A stretch of DNA of 34,070 nucleotides from Mesotaenium endlicherianum (lineage: Eukaryota; Streptophyta; Zygnematophyceae; Zygnematales; Mesotaeniaceae), in assembly GCA_009602735.1 (NCBI GenBank), contig WELA01003661.1, positions 122,797 to 156,866 on the forward strand, read 5' to 3'. A program made the position numbers and the translations under genes. Positions 9,400 to 20,078 of the stretch are shown here, piece by piece. Below the pieces are notes generated by a model. The model had not been told where the DNA came from and did not search any database. It saw only the letters and a program-made list of their open reading frames with translations. How positions within the stretch are numbered: position 1 is the stretch's first letter; every line of letters begins with the position of its first letter.

Positions 9400-10418
9400 T
9401 TAACGCTGGGGCCGGCCATAAGACCCCTGAGGTGGCCCATAAGGTCCCTGGAAGTTTGCTACCTGAGCTGGTGCTAGCAAAGGCTGCCTCTGTTGGGGGC
9501 CTGGGCCATTAGGTGGCCCCGAAGGGCAAAAACGAGATGTGTGGCCTACCATGTGGCAGTGCCAGCAACGCAAGTCATATCTAAACATCCTAGGAGCGCG
9601 GGGGTTAGCCTTATACGCATACGCGCTGGCCCGTGGTTTACGGCTACTAAAATCAAACTCCCTCTCCTCCTTTTTGTCCTTCTTGCTCTTAGCCACTTGC
9701 TTTTGGACCCATTTCTCCCAATCCTCGCTCTCATCCTTAGTTTGCATGGACTTGACAACCTCTTTAATCACAGGCCAGCTATGCAAGTCCGCGGAAATGA
9801 TTTGCTTTTGCCGAAAAGTTATCAAAGACAAACCTTTAGTGAGCGCGCTTTGGGCCGCTTCAATGTCTTCCTTGTCCAGCGCATCTTGAGCGTTGTGGCA
9901 TAGCTCCGCAAGGTCGTTCATGACCTTCATTTGGGCGCGATTGCCCTCAGACAACTTGCCCACACCTGCAACCTCACTTTTCCTCTTGAGCCGCTTGAGC
10001 TGCTGCAGGATGTCCGCCCCTGCTCCCTCGCCATCGTGAGCTCGCAAGACCTTGCTTTGCGCTAGTTTGCTCACTGCCTGCTGTAACTTGGCCATTTTGA
10101 GATGAGCAGCGTGCTGCGCAGTTTGAGCTCAGCCGCTTCCGCCTTGCTGAGCTCGGCCTGCTCGCTTTCGTACTCTTTAAGGAACTCTACATGTAATTTG
10201 GCGATTTCGTCAGCAGTAAGCTGGCTCGCTACTCTCGCCCTACCGATGTCGTCAATCTGCTCGCCATTGACCTGCTCGCCATCATTACGTAAGTTACTCG
10301 GGCCTCCCTGGCTTCCCTCACCTCTCTCCGTCATCGCTCGTAAGTGAGCAAACACGTCCGCGTCTCGAGTGTTCGCGGATCTATGGTACTCTATCAAGCA
10401 ATTTTGTATGCCTGACAT
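9400..10418 (-). pseudogene. DIRS-like gag with CCHC zinc knuckle, frameshifted
   Basis: Two overlapping minus-strand frames form one protein. The first (ATG at 10418, running to 10071) is polar and glutamate-rich with likely helical content. The second (10095-9400) continues after an apparent frameshift near 10090. The second part contains GNRAQMKVMNDLAELCHNA and RQKQIISADLHSWPVIKEV, resembling the conserved block of DIRS-type ORF1 proteins. It ends in a basic segment and a CCHC knuckle (CWHCHMVGHTSRFC), with a proline/glycine/glutamine-rich tail. I infer it to be the nucleocapsid-like protein of the same element as the RT at 6739-7974. The overlapping arrangement could alternatively be two genuine ORFs, but the continuous content across the break favours a lesion. 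Confidence 0.6.
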
Positions 10419-10448
10419 AAGATTGTTTGAGTAAGTCTCGGCATGCAA

Positions 10449-12012
10449 TGTCTACGCGGGTATGTGTAGCAACTACCTTCCTGCTGCAATGAGGCTTCTT
10501 TGCAACGAGAAGCCTTATGAAGGTTTCGTTTGTCGATGAGACACAACACGTGTGAAATCGATCAAATTTGAACACTTGTCAAACTTTGGTTTGCGACATT
10601 TCATGTCGCAAAACTTCAATTTACCTTGAAAATGTCCATAACACAGGCTAACATTTTGGGCCAGCCGTTGTAAAACTTGACAGCCTTGTATGAAGGTGTT
10701 TGTGTCACAAGATGCGTAATTCATTAGCCATATACTGGCTACTGATTCTCCATTAAAATCTTCGGATGTATGAGAACTTCTTTCACTAAGATCAAATCAA
10801 ATTGATGTGGACAAATATCTCATCTAAGTCATTGGTGAACTCAATTATTGCTAACTGCTTCGAAGTTCCACTCACCTGCCATCTGTTAGATACACTAAGT
10901 AGCATAAGAATTAGACCGGCGCTGCAACCTTCGCACGTTTAATCTCAGCAACTGCAGCCTTTTTTAACATGAAGACAAAGGTCTTATCCAAAAGCTATTC
11001 TCATTGTTTTGATCCCTACCATGTCTTCTGCGCCTCGGGTTCCTCAACTGCATTTGTCAGCTGGTGAATGCTCCTCACATCATCCGCATGAAGCCATACC
11101 GCTTGCAGGCTGCTTATTAACTAGCAAACCATTCGGGGGGGTGGGCACCGTTTGGTACACAATGTAGTCAATATTGGCCAGAGATAGATGTCTACCCTCA
11201 CACACTTTAGGACTTGACAATACTTGCAAATCGTCAACACAACAAAAACTCAAAGTTACAAGATGGATCTTTCTAAACTAGAAAAAGTAGTGCAACTTGA
11301 GGATTCTCCGTCAGTTTCTAATCAGACGGACTACCCCCATCTTTCATTTCGTATTCTGAAGAGTCTTAAGACATGCCTGTCCTGAACTTACTTGGTCGAC
11401 CACAGGATTATAGGGACAGCCGGGCAACTTGTCCATACGCCACCCCATGCCCACCTATTTCTCCTGATTAATATTGATTATTATGAATTCCTGCAGGTTC
11501 TGCCTACTCGCACATGTCGGTTGACTTTGGTCGACTATGCTGATCGCAGGTGTAGACCTGCGTTGACCCATTAGACCAGTGTGTAGACCGGTGTGGATAT
11601 CAACTGATCGCAATCGAACTGATCTGAAGCTGATGAAACCAGATGAAACTGTGGACTCTGGGGCCTGGTGGACCTGAGGAGCAATTTCACATTTGATGTG
11701 CATCTCCTGTCCTGCTCGCGGTCCCTGCTAGGTCCCGAGTGTGTAGTATATGTGAAGTCAAAACTTCGACGGTTGCAGTCCGGGTCTAGTCATAAGATGA
11801 AGGAGTGTGCTGAACCCAATAATTGGACTAGAGAATTTGATTGAGATCTTTCGGCTCTTGAGGTTCAGAAATTGTGTAATCGTTAATGATTAGTTGATTC
11901 CTTTTTGTGGGAGCCCTTTTGCTTGGTCAGAAGACACAAGCCTACGACTGCGCATAACTTTTATGTACATGCAATTCCGCAATTCACTCTTCAATGCGTA
12001 AAGCTTTTTTTG
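10449..12012. other. Intergenic region upstream of the prolyl hydroxylase gene; no gene recognised
   Basis: There are only short open frames without motifs. A perfect 10-bp hairpin (TTTGCGACAT, loop TTC, ATGTCGCAAA) lies at 10590-10612 and may belong to the end of the DIRS-like element. The last few hundred bases should contain the promoter and 5' UTR of the gene starting at 12013, but I see no convincing TATA box. An in-frame upstream ATG at 11905 would add 36 residues. Confidence 0.5.
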
Positions 12013-13321
12013 ATGGAGTCATACCGCATGAGGAGATCTTTGCTGAAGCATACCCGTGGCTTAGCAATCATGGGTTTGACTGTCACCATGCTGTTTATTA
12101 TATGGGCTGGAATAACTGCTGCTGAGCAAGAACAAAGTGAGCTCTCAAGAGGTCGGCAAAGAAGCATGTGAGTAGCTTAATGCTCGAACATAGACATAGT
12201 TGACTACCAGCTTGTACAGTTCTTAGTGGGGCACTAAAGTAAGTTCTGATTGGAGCAGGCACAAAACAGGTCTTCTTCGTGGAGGCGTGGACGTGAAGAG
12301 GCAAGTGATGGCAGCACCTTGGGTAGAATTGCTCTCTTGGGAGCCGAGGGCGTTTGTCTATCATAACTTCCTGGTTGGTCCACTCACATCACTCCTACAA
12401 GCACAACTTTATTTTACTTGCGTCAGATGGCACTTCTTCAGAATTTCGTCCTCGCGCACACTCATCTGCCAGTAGTTGGCGATGATGAGCTGACAAGAGC
12501 TGTCAGTGGGCCCACAATCAACAGAGTCCAATGCTACTTACCTGGACTTTCCAGAAGGGGCAGCTGGATGGCATAGGCTGCCTACCCATATGTGCTCACA
12601 TCCTCCCCATAGCATCATAACAGGGTTTGGTGAGGGGGGCCCTTGCAGACTCCGAGAGAATGCCTGCATCTGATCAACCAAGCACTTCCAAGCATGGTGA
12701 AGTCGACCGTGGTGGACAGCGCCACGGGCCGCAGCAAAGACAGCCGGTCCGTCCGCCCATTTCACTTAATCTGCACCTACTCTTTGTCTTACGCACCACA
12801 TGCGGGACCTTCAGCTGCTATGCAGTTGCCTGGACTTGGGTTGTCATTTCTTTTCCTGATGTCTTCGTACCGACTGTGCGGCTTTCCATCCAGGAGGCCA
12901 GGGTTGGCTTGGCCTCCTCCCTTCCAGGGCTCAACCAAAGGGGGCAGGGACGGGCATGCATGCGCGCAGGGTGCGGACAAGCTCCGGCACGTTCTTGCGG
13001 CGCGGTCAGGACGACTTCATCCAGCGCATTGAGCAGCGCATAGCGGACTTCACATTCGTTCCCGTAGGTACGCCTGCACGCCAGCATCAACTTGGGCGCA
13101 GCTTGGCTCTCTCGCTGCTTTCTCTCCTTCTGTCGAGTCCCTTTCTCTCTCCACTCGCGACGCTGTCTGTTGTCTCATCCAGCTTCCAGCCTTCTGTGGC
13201 ATGTGCGCGCCTGCCAGCTCTTGGGTTCAAATTTTAGAGCTCAGATGTTGCAGGCATAAAAAACATACTCTTTGAGAAACTTGTGCAGCCATTAACCACT
13301 TGCAGCAATCGGTCCACTTTG

Positions 13322-13370
<49 letters not shown>

Positions 13371-15127
13371 GGAGGGAGGGANNNNNNNNNNNNNNNNNNN
13401 NNNNNNNNNNNNNNNNNNNNNNNNNNNNNNNNNNNNNNNNNNNNNNNNNNNNNNNNNNNNNNNNNNNNNNNNNNNNNNNNNNNNNNNNNNNNNNNNNNNN
13501 NNNNNNNNNNNNNNNNNNNNNNNNNNNNNNNNNNNNNNNNNNNNNNNNNNNNNNNNNNNNNNNNNNNNNNNNNNNNNNNNNNNNNNNNNNNNNNNNNNNN
13601 NNNNNNNNNNNNNNNNNNNNNNNNNNNNNNNNNNNNNNNNNNNNNNNNNNNNNNNNNNNNNNNNNNNNNNNNNNNNNNNNNNNNNNNNNNNNNNNNNNNN
13701 NNNNNNNNNNNNNNNNNNNNNNNNNNNNNNNNNNNNNNNNNNNNNNNNNNNNNNNNNNNNNNNNNNNNNNNNNNNNNNNNNNNNNNNNNNNNNNNNNNNN
13801 NNNNNNNNNNNNNNNNNNNNNNNNNNNNNNNNNNNNNNNNNNNNNNNNNNNNNNNNNNNNNNNNNNNNNNNNNNNNNNNNNNNNNNNNNNNNNNNNNNNN
13901 NNNNNNNNNNNNNNNNNNNNNNNNNNNNNNNNNNNNNNNNNNNNNNNNNNNNNNNNNNNNNNNNNNNNNNNNNNNNNNNNNNNNNNNNNNNNNNNNNNGG
14001 GGAGGGGGAAGGGGGAGGGGGAGCGGGAGGGGGAGCGGGAGCGGGAGCGGGAGAGGGAGCGGGTGAGAATGGAGAAAGCTGGAGGATGGTGCAGCAATTG
14101 AAGCTATCTGTGTGCGGTGATGGTGGAGAGGGGGTGAGAGAGCGGGCAGAGCACGGGGAGGGCTTCCAGGTGCTGCACTATGAGAAGGGGCAGAAGTACG
14201 AGGCGCACTACGACTACTTCCACGACACCGTCAACACGCGCAACGGGGGGCAGCGCATTGCCACTCTCCTCATGTACCTGTACGCTCCACTGCCTCACCT
14301 CCTCCCCTTCATGCTCCCCGCCCCCCCCTTCCCACCTGCCCTGCTCCATTGGGTCCGGATTTGCACAGCACCCGCCCATCGAGCCGTAAAACTGCTGCAA
14401 TTACTCAGACTCGGTTGTCCTGGCCACTATTGTCTCTTCTCAGCAGGCACCAGTGTGTGTGTAGGTGACTGTGAGATGAACAGCTGGTGACCATGCTGCA
14501 CAGTGGACAGGTGTTGTGAGTCTTATTGGCTGAGCAACTGCTGATGCAAAGGGGGCCTCGCAGGTCGGATGTGGAGGAAGGTGGAGAGACGGTGTTTCCG
14601 GCTGCACCCGCAAACCCCAAGAGGGCGGACTGGGGCGAGCTCTCAGAGTGTGGCAGGGGGGGCGTGGCCGTCCGTGCCAGGCGTGGTGACGCGCTCCTAT
14701 TCTGGAGCCTCAAGCCCGACGCCACAGAGGACCCCAAGAGCCTCCATGGTCAGTCCGCACTTGCACTACTCGCGCTTGTCGTAGTGTAGACTTGGAGGAG
14801 ACGGATTTGAGGAACATGTGGGTATCTCTCCCTGTGCCCACTTGGTGAGGACCTGTTGGGATCATATGGTTCTTGACGCCGACTCAAGTTAGTTTTCCTG
14901 CCAGCTTGCCTGCCGCCAGCTTATTCTTGACTGAGGGCACCAGGCAGGGAAATTCTGTCTGCTAGGAGCCTGTGCGCAGCGTTAGCGACTGAGGATGCTT
15001 GACTATTGACTGATGTGTTCGTTTGGCCCGCCTCGCCCTTATTCATGCAGCGGGATGCCCAGTTGTGCGCGGCAACAAGTGGTCGGCCACCAAGTGGATG
15101 CGAGTCCAGAAGTACGAGACCTACTGA
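12013..15127 (+). CDS. P4H: Prolyl 4-hydroxylase (2-oxoglutarate/Fe(II) oxygenase), seven exons, about 285 aa
   Basis: Exons by GT/AG sites and phase: 12013-12167, 12259-12373, 12649-12746, 12970-13067, 14150-14279, 14564-14748 and 15051-15127. All phases fit, giving 858 nt with one terminal stop. The family hydroxylates proline in secretory-pathway glycoproteins (cell-wall extensins and arabinogalactan proteins in plants). Exon 1 gives a short basic N-terminus and one hydrophobic segment (about residues 17-36), fitting a type II ER/Golgi membrane anchor. The catalytic domain has VELLSWEPRAFVYHNFL near residues 74-90, VRTSSGTFL at the start of exon 4, the iron-binding pair H175 and D177 in HYDYFHD, the distal histidine H260 in SLHAGCP, and the 2-oxoglutarate-binding K270 in RGNKWS. 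The H260-K270 spacing of 10 fits the family, as does the length (about 290 aa). Start alternatives are 12028 or 11905. No lesion is seen. Confidence 0.93.
13326..14065. repeat. Microsatellite tract and assembly gap inside P4H intron 4
   Basis: A (CA)n run (13326-13354) passes into (GA)n and GGGA repeats, then 617 Ns (13382-13998), then about seven copies of a GGGAGC-like hexamer up to about 14065. The intron runs from 13068 to 14149. Open frames drawn across the gap are meaningless. Confidence 0.9.
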
Positions 15128-17488
15128 GTGGCTTCTCCTCTGCCGCTTAGTGCAGCGCGTGGCTGCTCGCCGTTGGTGGCGGGGACTTCTAGAAGTTTGC
15201 CAAACGACGGCTTCTTATATGTGGATGTACAAGCCTTCAATCCTGGATACATCTATCTCATGATAACTTTCACATGTGGGGGATCTTTTTCACGGCACTA
15301 AAAATTCCCGTACTATGTTTTTTTCTGTCCACAGGGCCAATATTTAGCTCCTGCATATGCGGATAGTGCAGCTGACCATTTGGTATATCACCTGCCAAGG
15401 TCAATGTAAGAAGTGTGATCTTGCCTTGTGCAATTTGTCCCTAAACTTAGTGCGCCTCAAATAACTACCTAGGCAATAATAGTTGACGAAATGACACCTT
15501 GAGACGCGTCCACCAGTGTGACCCAACTAGTGCGACAAAACCCAACCCATTGCTGGCAAACGCATGGAATTGGTTACTCTGTGGGATGCCCACTTCTGAG
15601 ATACCCACATGGCAAGTACTAACTTGATAGCACATGTGTCAATACTTCGCGTGGGGCTTAGTGCAAGAAATTACTTACTTGTGGTTTAATGAAAGGGAAG
15701 CGCGATCAGAGTTGAAATCATGCGGCAACTCAAAAGAATGAAACGGTGACCGCTGGAAACAAACAAATGATAACTGGCATTGATTTTGATTGGTTCAGAG
15801 ATTTACTTGGTCTGAAAAGTGGTTGTAAAGAGCTTGAGAGTCTTCGACGACCATTTTGAACTTTGATTGTAGTTAAGTCGAAAGCGAATCGCAATGCGAC
15901 TTTTACGACCACACACATCTGACATTGAGGACCAAAGAGATTGTTGAATATATCTCATGTTGAATGTCGGTTTATTACGTGAACGAGGTTGCGGAGATTC
16001 TTGTATTACCCGGTGAAGGAAGCGTATAGGTTTTCTTATAGGAGTGGTTGTAGCAAATATGTGGTGCCGTGTGTTGACTTCAGTAAGACGACTTTCATTT
16101 AAAACTTGTGAGGGAATTAGTAAGGGCCGCTTGTGTTTCTCCGTGAGTTTTTGAGGTCGTACTCAGAACCACAAATATTTGCGCGTCAGACCCGTGTTGA
16201 TCCGAATGTGCTCGATTGGCACATGTTATATCCAGGATCAGCTAAGCTCCAAGCTACTCCATGTGTCGTTCACATGTGAAAACTGGCAAAAATAGGGTTT
16301 TGCTCTTTCTTCACATCAACGTGAATCCATGTGAAAGGGAGTGCACACTGTTAGCGGCAGTGGCCATCGCGAGGCTTCCCCTCGCCTAGCCTCTACTTGA
16401 GCGTGTAAGTGAGGTCACAGGACATGCGCACTTTGATTTATAGAATCTTGTTATGACAAAAATAATGTGGGAGAACGAGGGAGGGATGGTGGATGGGGCT
16501 TGGGCTCAGGGTTGGCCGCCATGACTGGCTTATTGGTTCTTGCTTTGCTGGTACGCCTTAGGGGCCACGGTGGTATTCCTTAAGAGAATAAATTTGTTTA
16601 AACGTGGACGGCTTCTATCAACTCACTTACATTTTTTTGTCGCGATCATTCAGGTTCGCTCCGTGAGCGTGAACCTATCTCAAATTGGAACAACAATAAA
16701 GTAAAGGGCCATTTTTAATGACTAGTATGCACTTTAGCTTGTTGTCGTCAATAAAGCGCCCCTCACGTAACAGTTGTGAGGGGATAATTAGTAAGGGCCT
16801 TCACCCGTGTGAGGGCGGGCCCGTACTTGTATTCAAAATTGTATGTGTACGAGTTTCAACTTGGATCCATGCAAAAGCATTTAATAGTGAAGAGACTTTT
16901 TTCCGCGGCCTGCCCTTTGGCGACCGCCATAAATTAGGCCCTCAGCATAGGTTATACCACTTTCGCTTAATGAGTGCGCCCTTGGGGATAATGGTGAGCG
17001 GCCATGGCAAGGAGAAGCGAGGCGAAGCCTCGCTTGGGTAGCAATGTAGCTTGTGAGGGGCGCGTGGGAGAGGGCGCTCTCGCTCGTTAGATGGGATCGT
17101 GGGGGGCAAAGGTTGGGAGTGCATGTTGGTGGGCAGCCATGGCCGCGCTTTGTTGTAGATGGCCAAGGCCGGCTGCTTGTTATGAGGGTATTAGAGAGAG
17201 AGAGGGTGGGAAGTGGAGGGAGAAGGCACGGTGGAGGGAGGGACGGGAGGAAAGGAGGTCGAGGGAGGGAGGGAGGGAGGTCGTGGCGTCAACTGCAAGC
17301 GTCGACAACGTTATCTTGATGTCTTACTGCAATGGGTCGGAGGGGCTTAGTGAGGGGGATTTTTTTGATCCCCTCAAGAACTTCGATATTGATCGAGTAT
17401 GTAGAGAGTTTAATAATTCGTAAGTACCAAAGAAAATACAAAACACGTACAGAAGTGTCGAGTACGTGCACTAATATGTTGTCCTTCA
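15128..17488. other. Intergenic region downstream of P4H; no gene recognised
   Basis: No coding region with recognisable motifs is seen on either strand. A related short sequence (TTGTGAGGG followed by AATTAGTAAGGGCC) occurs at 16106-16128 and 16773-16798, and the second copy forms a hairpin (CCCCTCAC at 16758-16765 with GTGAGGGG at 16775-16782). A purine-rich GGGA/GAGA stretch covers about 17190-17282. The first few hundred bases are presumably the P4H 3' UTR and terminator. Confidence 0.5.
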
Positions 17489-17862
17489 CAAAATGAATTG
17501 ACTTACCAATGACCAATTAACGATTAATAAAAGATCTTTATATCAGCGAGTAACCTTTATGGTCCTCATGATCAACTCATTAGTCAGCAAAAGGCCACAC
17601 AACTAGCGTTAACAATACTCACAAGTCAAATGCAAGTAACGAGCATCAATCATGCAATCTGTAAAGTTATACATAAGCAAGGTTAGTAAGCAATTTGTGT
17701 GACGGTTTACACCCTTGGATTCAGATATTTTCTCAGTGATCTGTGCAGAGAGCTGGCCTCGTTCTCGAATGCCGAATTCGAGGGCACTACTTAGCATATG
17801 TATAGGGAATAAGTTTACGGTTCAACGGCAAGTGCGATGGCACCCCCTACCCGAGAGTTAAC
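17489..17862 (-). repeat. Truncated, diverged LTR fragment of the A/B family
   Basis: It aligns with about the first half of the 2734-3478 LTR in plus orientation, including the AATTAACGATTAATAAAAGA and TATACATAAGCAAGGTTAG blocks, and stops at GAGTTAAC. It is more diverged than the other copies and lacks the inverted end at the right, so it is an old truncated copy. Confidence 0.85.
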
Positions 17863-17867
17863 ACTCT

Positions 17868-18040
17868 GAGACGGATCTAGTGCAAAAACTTATTTTTGTT
17901 AAGTGTTTTTCAAAGCGGAGAAGACCATTTCTCCGCCACATTTGAGCGGAGGGTTGGAGGCGGAGAAAGGCATTCCTCGGCCTCTCTCCGCCACTTTCCG
18001 TCTCAAAAATATAATTCTCCGTCTAATTCTTCGCTTGCAA
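17868..18040. repeat. Cluster of short perfect inverted repeats built on GGAGA/TCTCC (possible MITE)
   Basis: GAGACGGA (17868-17875) is mirrored by TCCGTCTC (17997-18004). Inside are GCGGAGAA/TTCTCCGC (17915-17922 and 17929-17936, 6-nt loop) and GGCGGAGA/TCTCCGCC (17959-17966 and 17985-17992). No coding capacity is seen. A small non-autonomous DNA element is one explanation, but no clear target duplication was found. Confidence 0.5.
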
Positions 18041-18663
18041 GCGGAGTTACATGCAAATGACGAAGTCTTTAGCCAATCAAAACACACTACTACATGCCAA
18101 TACTGAAATCATTAGCCAATGAGAACGCAATACCCAAGTCTTCCGAAGCCAACCGTTTTCCGGAAGCGAAAGCTATCAACTTTTCAAAACGAAAGTCGCT
18201 CTCGCTTGGGAACGCGATCTGACAATCCGGATTCGTGTTGACTTTTTTGATTGGTTGTTCCAGCCGCGGCCGGAATCTGAAATCGACATGTTGACACATG
18301 CCGCCGAGCTCGTCCACATGCAAAAATAGTTACGGGAGTAGTCGTTAAAGGTTGTAGGAATTAAGTTATAATATATTAGTTTGCATATATTTTAATGTTT
18401 TTGAATATATTTGGAGTAGAATTGTGTGGAGTCAAGTATGAATAGATACTCTAGTGACTTGGTTCATGTTCTTTGAACTTTCTAAGGCATTTTCGAAGTT
18501 AAGGGAAGGACCTAGAAGAACTCCATGTGGCAAAAGTCAAATGTGCCATTTTTAGATCAAAAGAACATGTGTACATTATTCTAGAAAGAGGTGGCAAGTT
18601 TAGGGATGTGTTGGATGCCAACACATCAACATGCACCTTCCTAGAAATTACTTATGTAGCAAG

Positions 18664-18671
18664 TATATAAA
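18664..18671 (+). promoter_or_regulatory. TATA box in the LTR of element E
   Basis: TATATAAA lies 165 bases before the LTR end, a usual place for the retrotransposon promoter. A perfect 8-bp palindrome (TGTGTTGG, ATG, CCAACACA) lies just upstream at 18607-18625. Confidence 0.6.
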
Positions 18672-18837
18672 CAAGAGCTAGAACATAGAAAGACATTCCA
18701 GAATCACTCTTGTACGTGCCAAATTCCAGACATATATTAACTTTCAAAGAAGCTACCACTTGTGTTCAAAGATCCTTGTCTTGAATAGATAAAGTATTCT
18801 ATTTTACTAAGTACTTCATCTATCTGTTTCACAACAG

Positions 18838-18849
18838 TGGTATCGGAGC
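18838..18849 (+). other. Primer binding site of element E (initiator tRNA-Met type)
   Basis: TGGTATCGGAGC, one base after the LTR end CA at 18835-18836. It is the same one-base variant as in element A. Confidence 0.88.
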
Positions 18850-18873
18850 TAGGCACTTTGGTAGCACAAGAAG

Positions 18874-20078
18874 ATGGCCGATCCTCAAGACCAACAGCAA
18901 GCTTTCGAAGGAAGCACTTCATCTCCAAGAGACCCTCCTCCAGCGCCAACCGGAGAGCACACTCAAGAAAATCTGCAAAAACAAGAAAGACCACAAGGAG
19001 GAGCACCGTCAAATCCCGTGGCAGTCGCTATAGCAAAGTTGACCCCACCACGAGGAGTTCTCACAAATAAGTGGGTAGTCTTCCTAATGACCGTCCACAA
19101 CCAAGTGGGCTTGGCCACCTATGAAGCAACCGTGCAAGCGTCAAGAGAAGCTATGGCTGCCATGGTTGCCCCTATTGCGAGCAACGCTCAAAATCCAGCC
19201 CCGGCTCAAGCGCCTCCACAAAAGCCTACAAGAGCAAGGGAACTCATCAAGCCCGGCAAACCAAACACTTTCAACCCTGGGAGAGGAGCCAAACTGAATC
19301 TGTGGCTCTACCAAGCGGAGACGTACCTCACCTTCCTTGAAGTACCCGAGAAGGACTACGTTCCCTTTGCCGTTACCTTACTTAGAGGAGCAGCAACATC
19401 ATGGTGGCGTAACTATCAAGCGGCTATATATCAAGCAATGGCGCACCCGTGTTTGGCCAAGAGCCCCCACCATCATATGCAAGATGGGTGGATTTTTGTG
19501 AAGCCCTCCAGAAGCAATTCATGCCCATCAATGCGGAGAAAAGTGCTCGAGAAAAGCTTTGCCATCTTCAGCAAACGACGTCCGTTCAAGAATATACGTC
19601 CAGATTTCATAACCTCACTCTTGAGATCCCCAACATGTCGCTTGAGGAGAAGATTGATCGTTATGTGTCTGGCCTCAAGCCCAAGGTGGCAAAAGAAGTG
19701 GAATTACGCGACTTGACGGACTTTTCAAAGATTATTGAAGTGGCTCAAAAGGTAGATACCTTGGATTTTAAGCACTCCGTGCCTTCATCTTCACGGGCAT
19801 CGGCGACGCGGGTGTACGCAGCCCCTTCCACATCCGAATCTAAACCCACATCCATGGAAATGGGAGTTATTAGAAGAGACCCCGCGGCTGCCCGAAAGAG
19901 TGGAAGACCCTCCAATGACACTTTTGATGCAACAAACCAGCAAGGAGTGAAAGTAAGACTCTCCCCAGCTGAAAAAGAAGCTCTTATGGCGGCTGGACTA
20001 TGCTTTTATTGTAAGGAAAAGGGCCATCGTGCACTCTCATGCCCCAAAAAGTTGTCAAAAAACGGACAGCGCCGGTAG
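18874..20078 (+). pseudogene. gag: Element E gag with one frameshift
   Basis: The start ATG lies 25 bases after the PBS and encodes a polar, proline-rich N-terminus. The capsid domain begins near 19250 (KPNTFNPGRG, LNLWLYQAETYL, LLRGAATSWWRNYQ). Near 19435-19448 the frame changes, and the capsid continues in the frame containing FCEALQKQFMPINAEKSARE and TSVQEYTSRFHNL. A CCHC knuckle (CFYCKEKGHRALSC) lies at about 20000-20040, just before the stop TAG at 20076-20078. Apart from the single indel the sequence is well preserved. A slippery heptamer lies 12 nt before the stop (see 20057-20063). Confidence 0.88.
20057..20063 (+). promoter_or_regulatory. Candidate -1 frameshift heptamer AAAAAAC at the gag/pol junction of element E
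   Basis: In the gag frame it is phased A AAA AAC, a known efficient slippery sequence. A -1 slip leads into the frame starting CGG ACA GCG, which stays open to 20296. The downstream structure is weak by eye (GGT-A-GGC/GCC-G-ACC around a 5-nt loop), so activity is less certain than in element A. Confidence 0.55.

Larger units (their letters stand above)
6739..10418 (-). mobile_element. DIRS-like (tyrosine-recombinase type) retrotransposon remnant, interrupted by a solo LTR
   Basis: Read on the minus strand, a zinc-knuckle gag-like ORF (10418-9400) is followed by an RT of the DIRS/Ngaro/PAT style (7974-6739). The tyrosine recombinase expected after RT/RNase H is not in the window, because element D cuts the unit at 6738. 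A solo LTR (8150-8871) is inserted between the two coding parts, and its 5-bp duplication shows that the flanks were once contiguous. The assignment rests on RT motif style and gag content only. No terminal repeats could be identified, so the right end is uncertain. Confidence 0.65.

Noticed and set aside
12627..13043. 138-residue plus-strand frame
   Set aside because: It runs across P4H exons 3 and 4 in the wrong frame and through an intron without a splice site.
14063..14149. Coding extension upstream of P4H exon 5 (ENGESW...)
   Set aside because: A good donor AG|GTACGC at 13067 and acceptor GCAG at 14149 give the family-typical VEHGEGFQVLHY junction; the extension is intronic.
13234..14490. 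Long open frames spanning the N run
   Set aside because: They are created by undetermined bases and simple repeats; only 14150-14279 within the range is coding (P4H exon 5).
17053..17423. Two glycine/arginine-rich frames
   Set aside because: They come from GGGA/GAGA repeats; there is no supporting motif or neighbouring exon.
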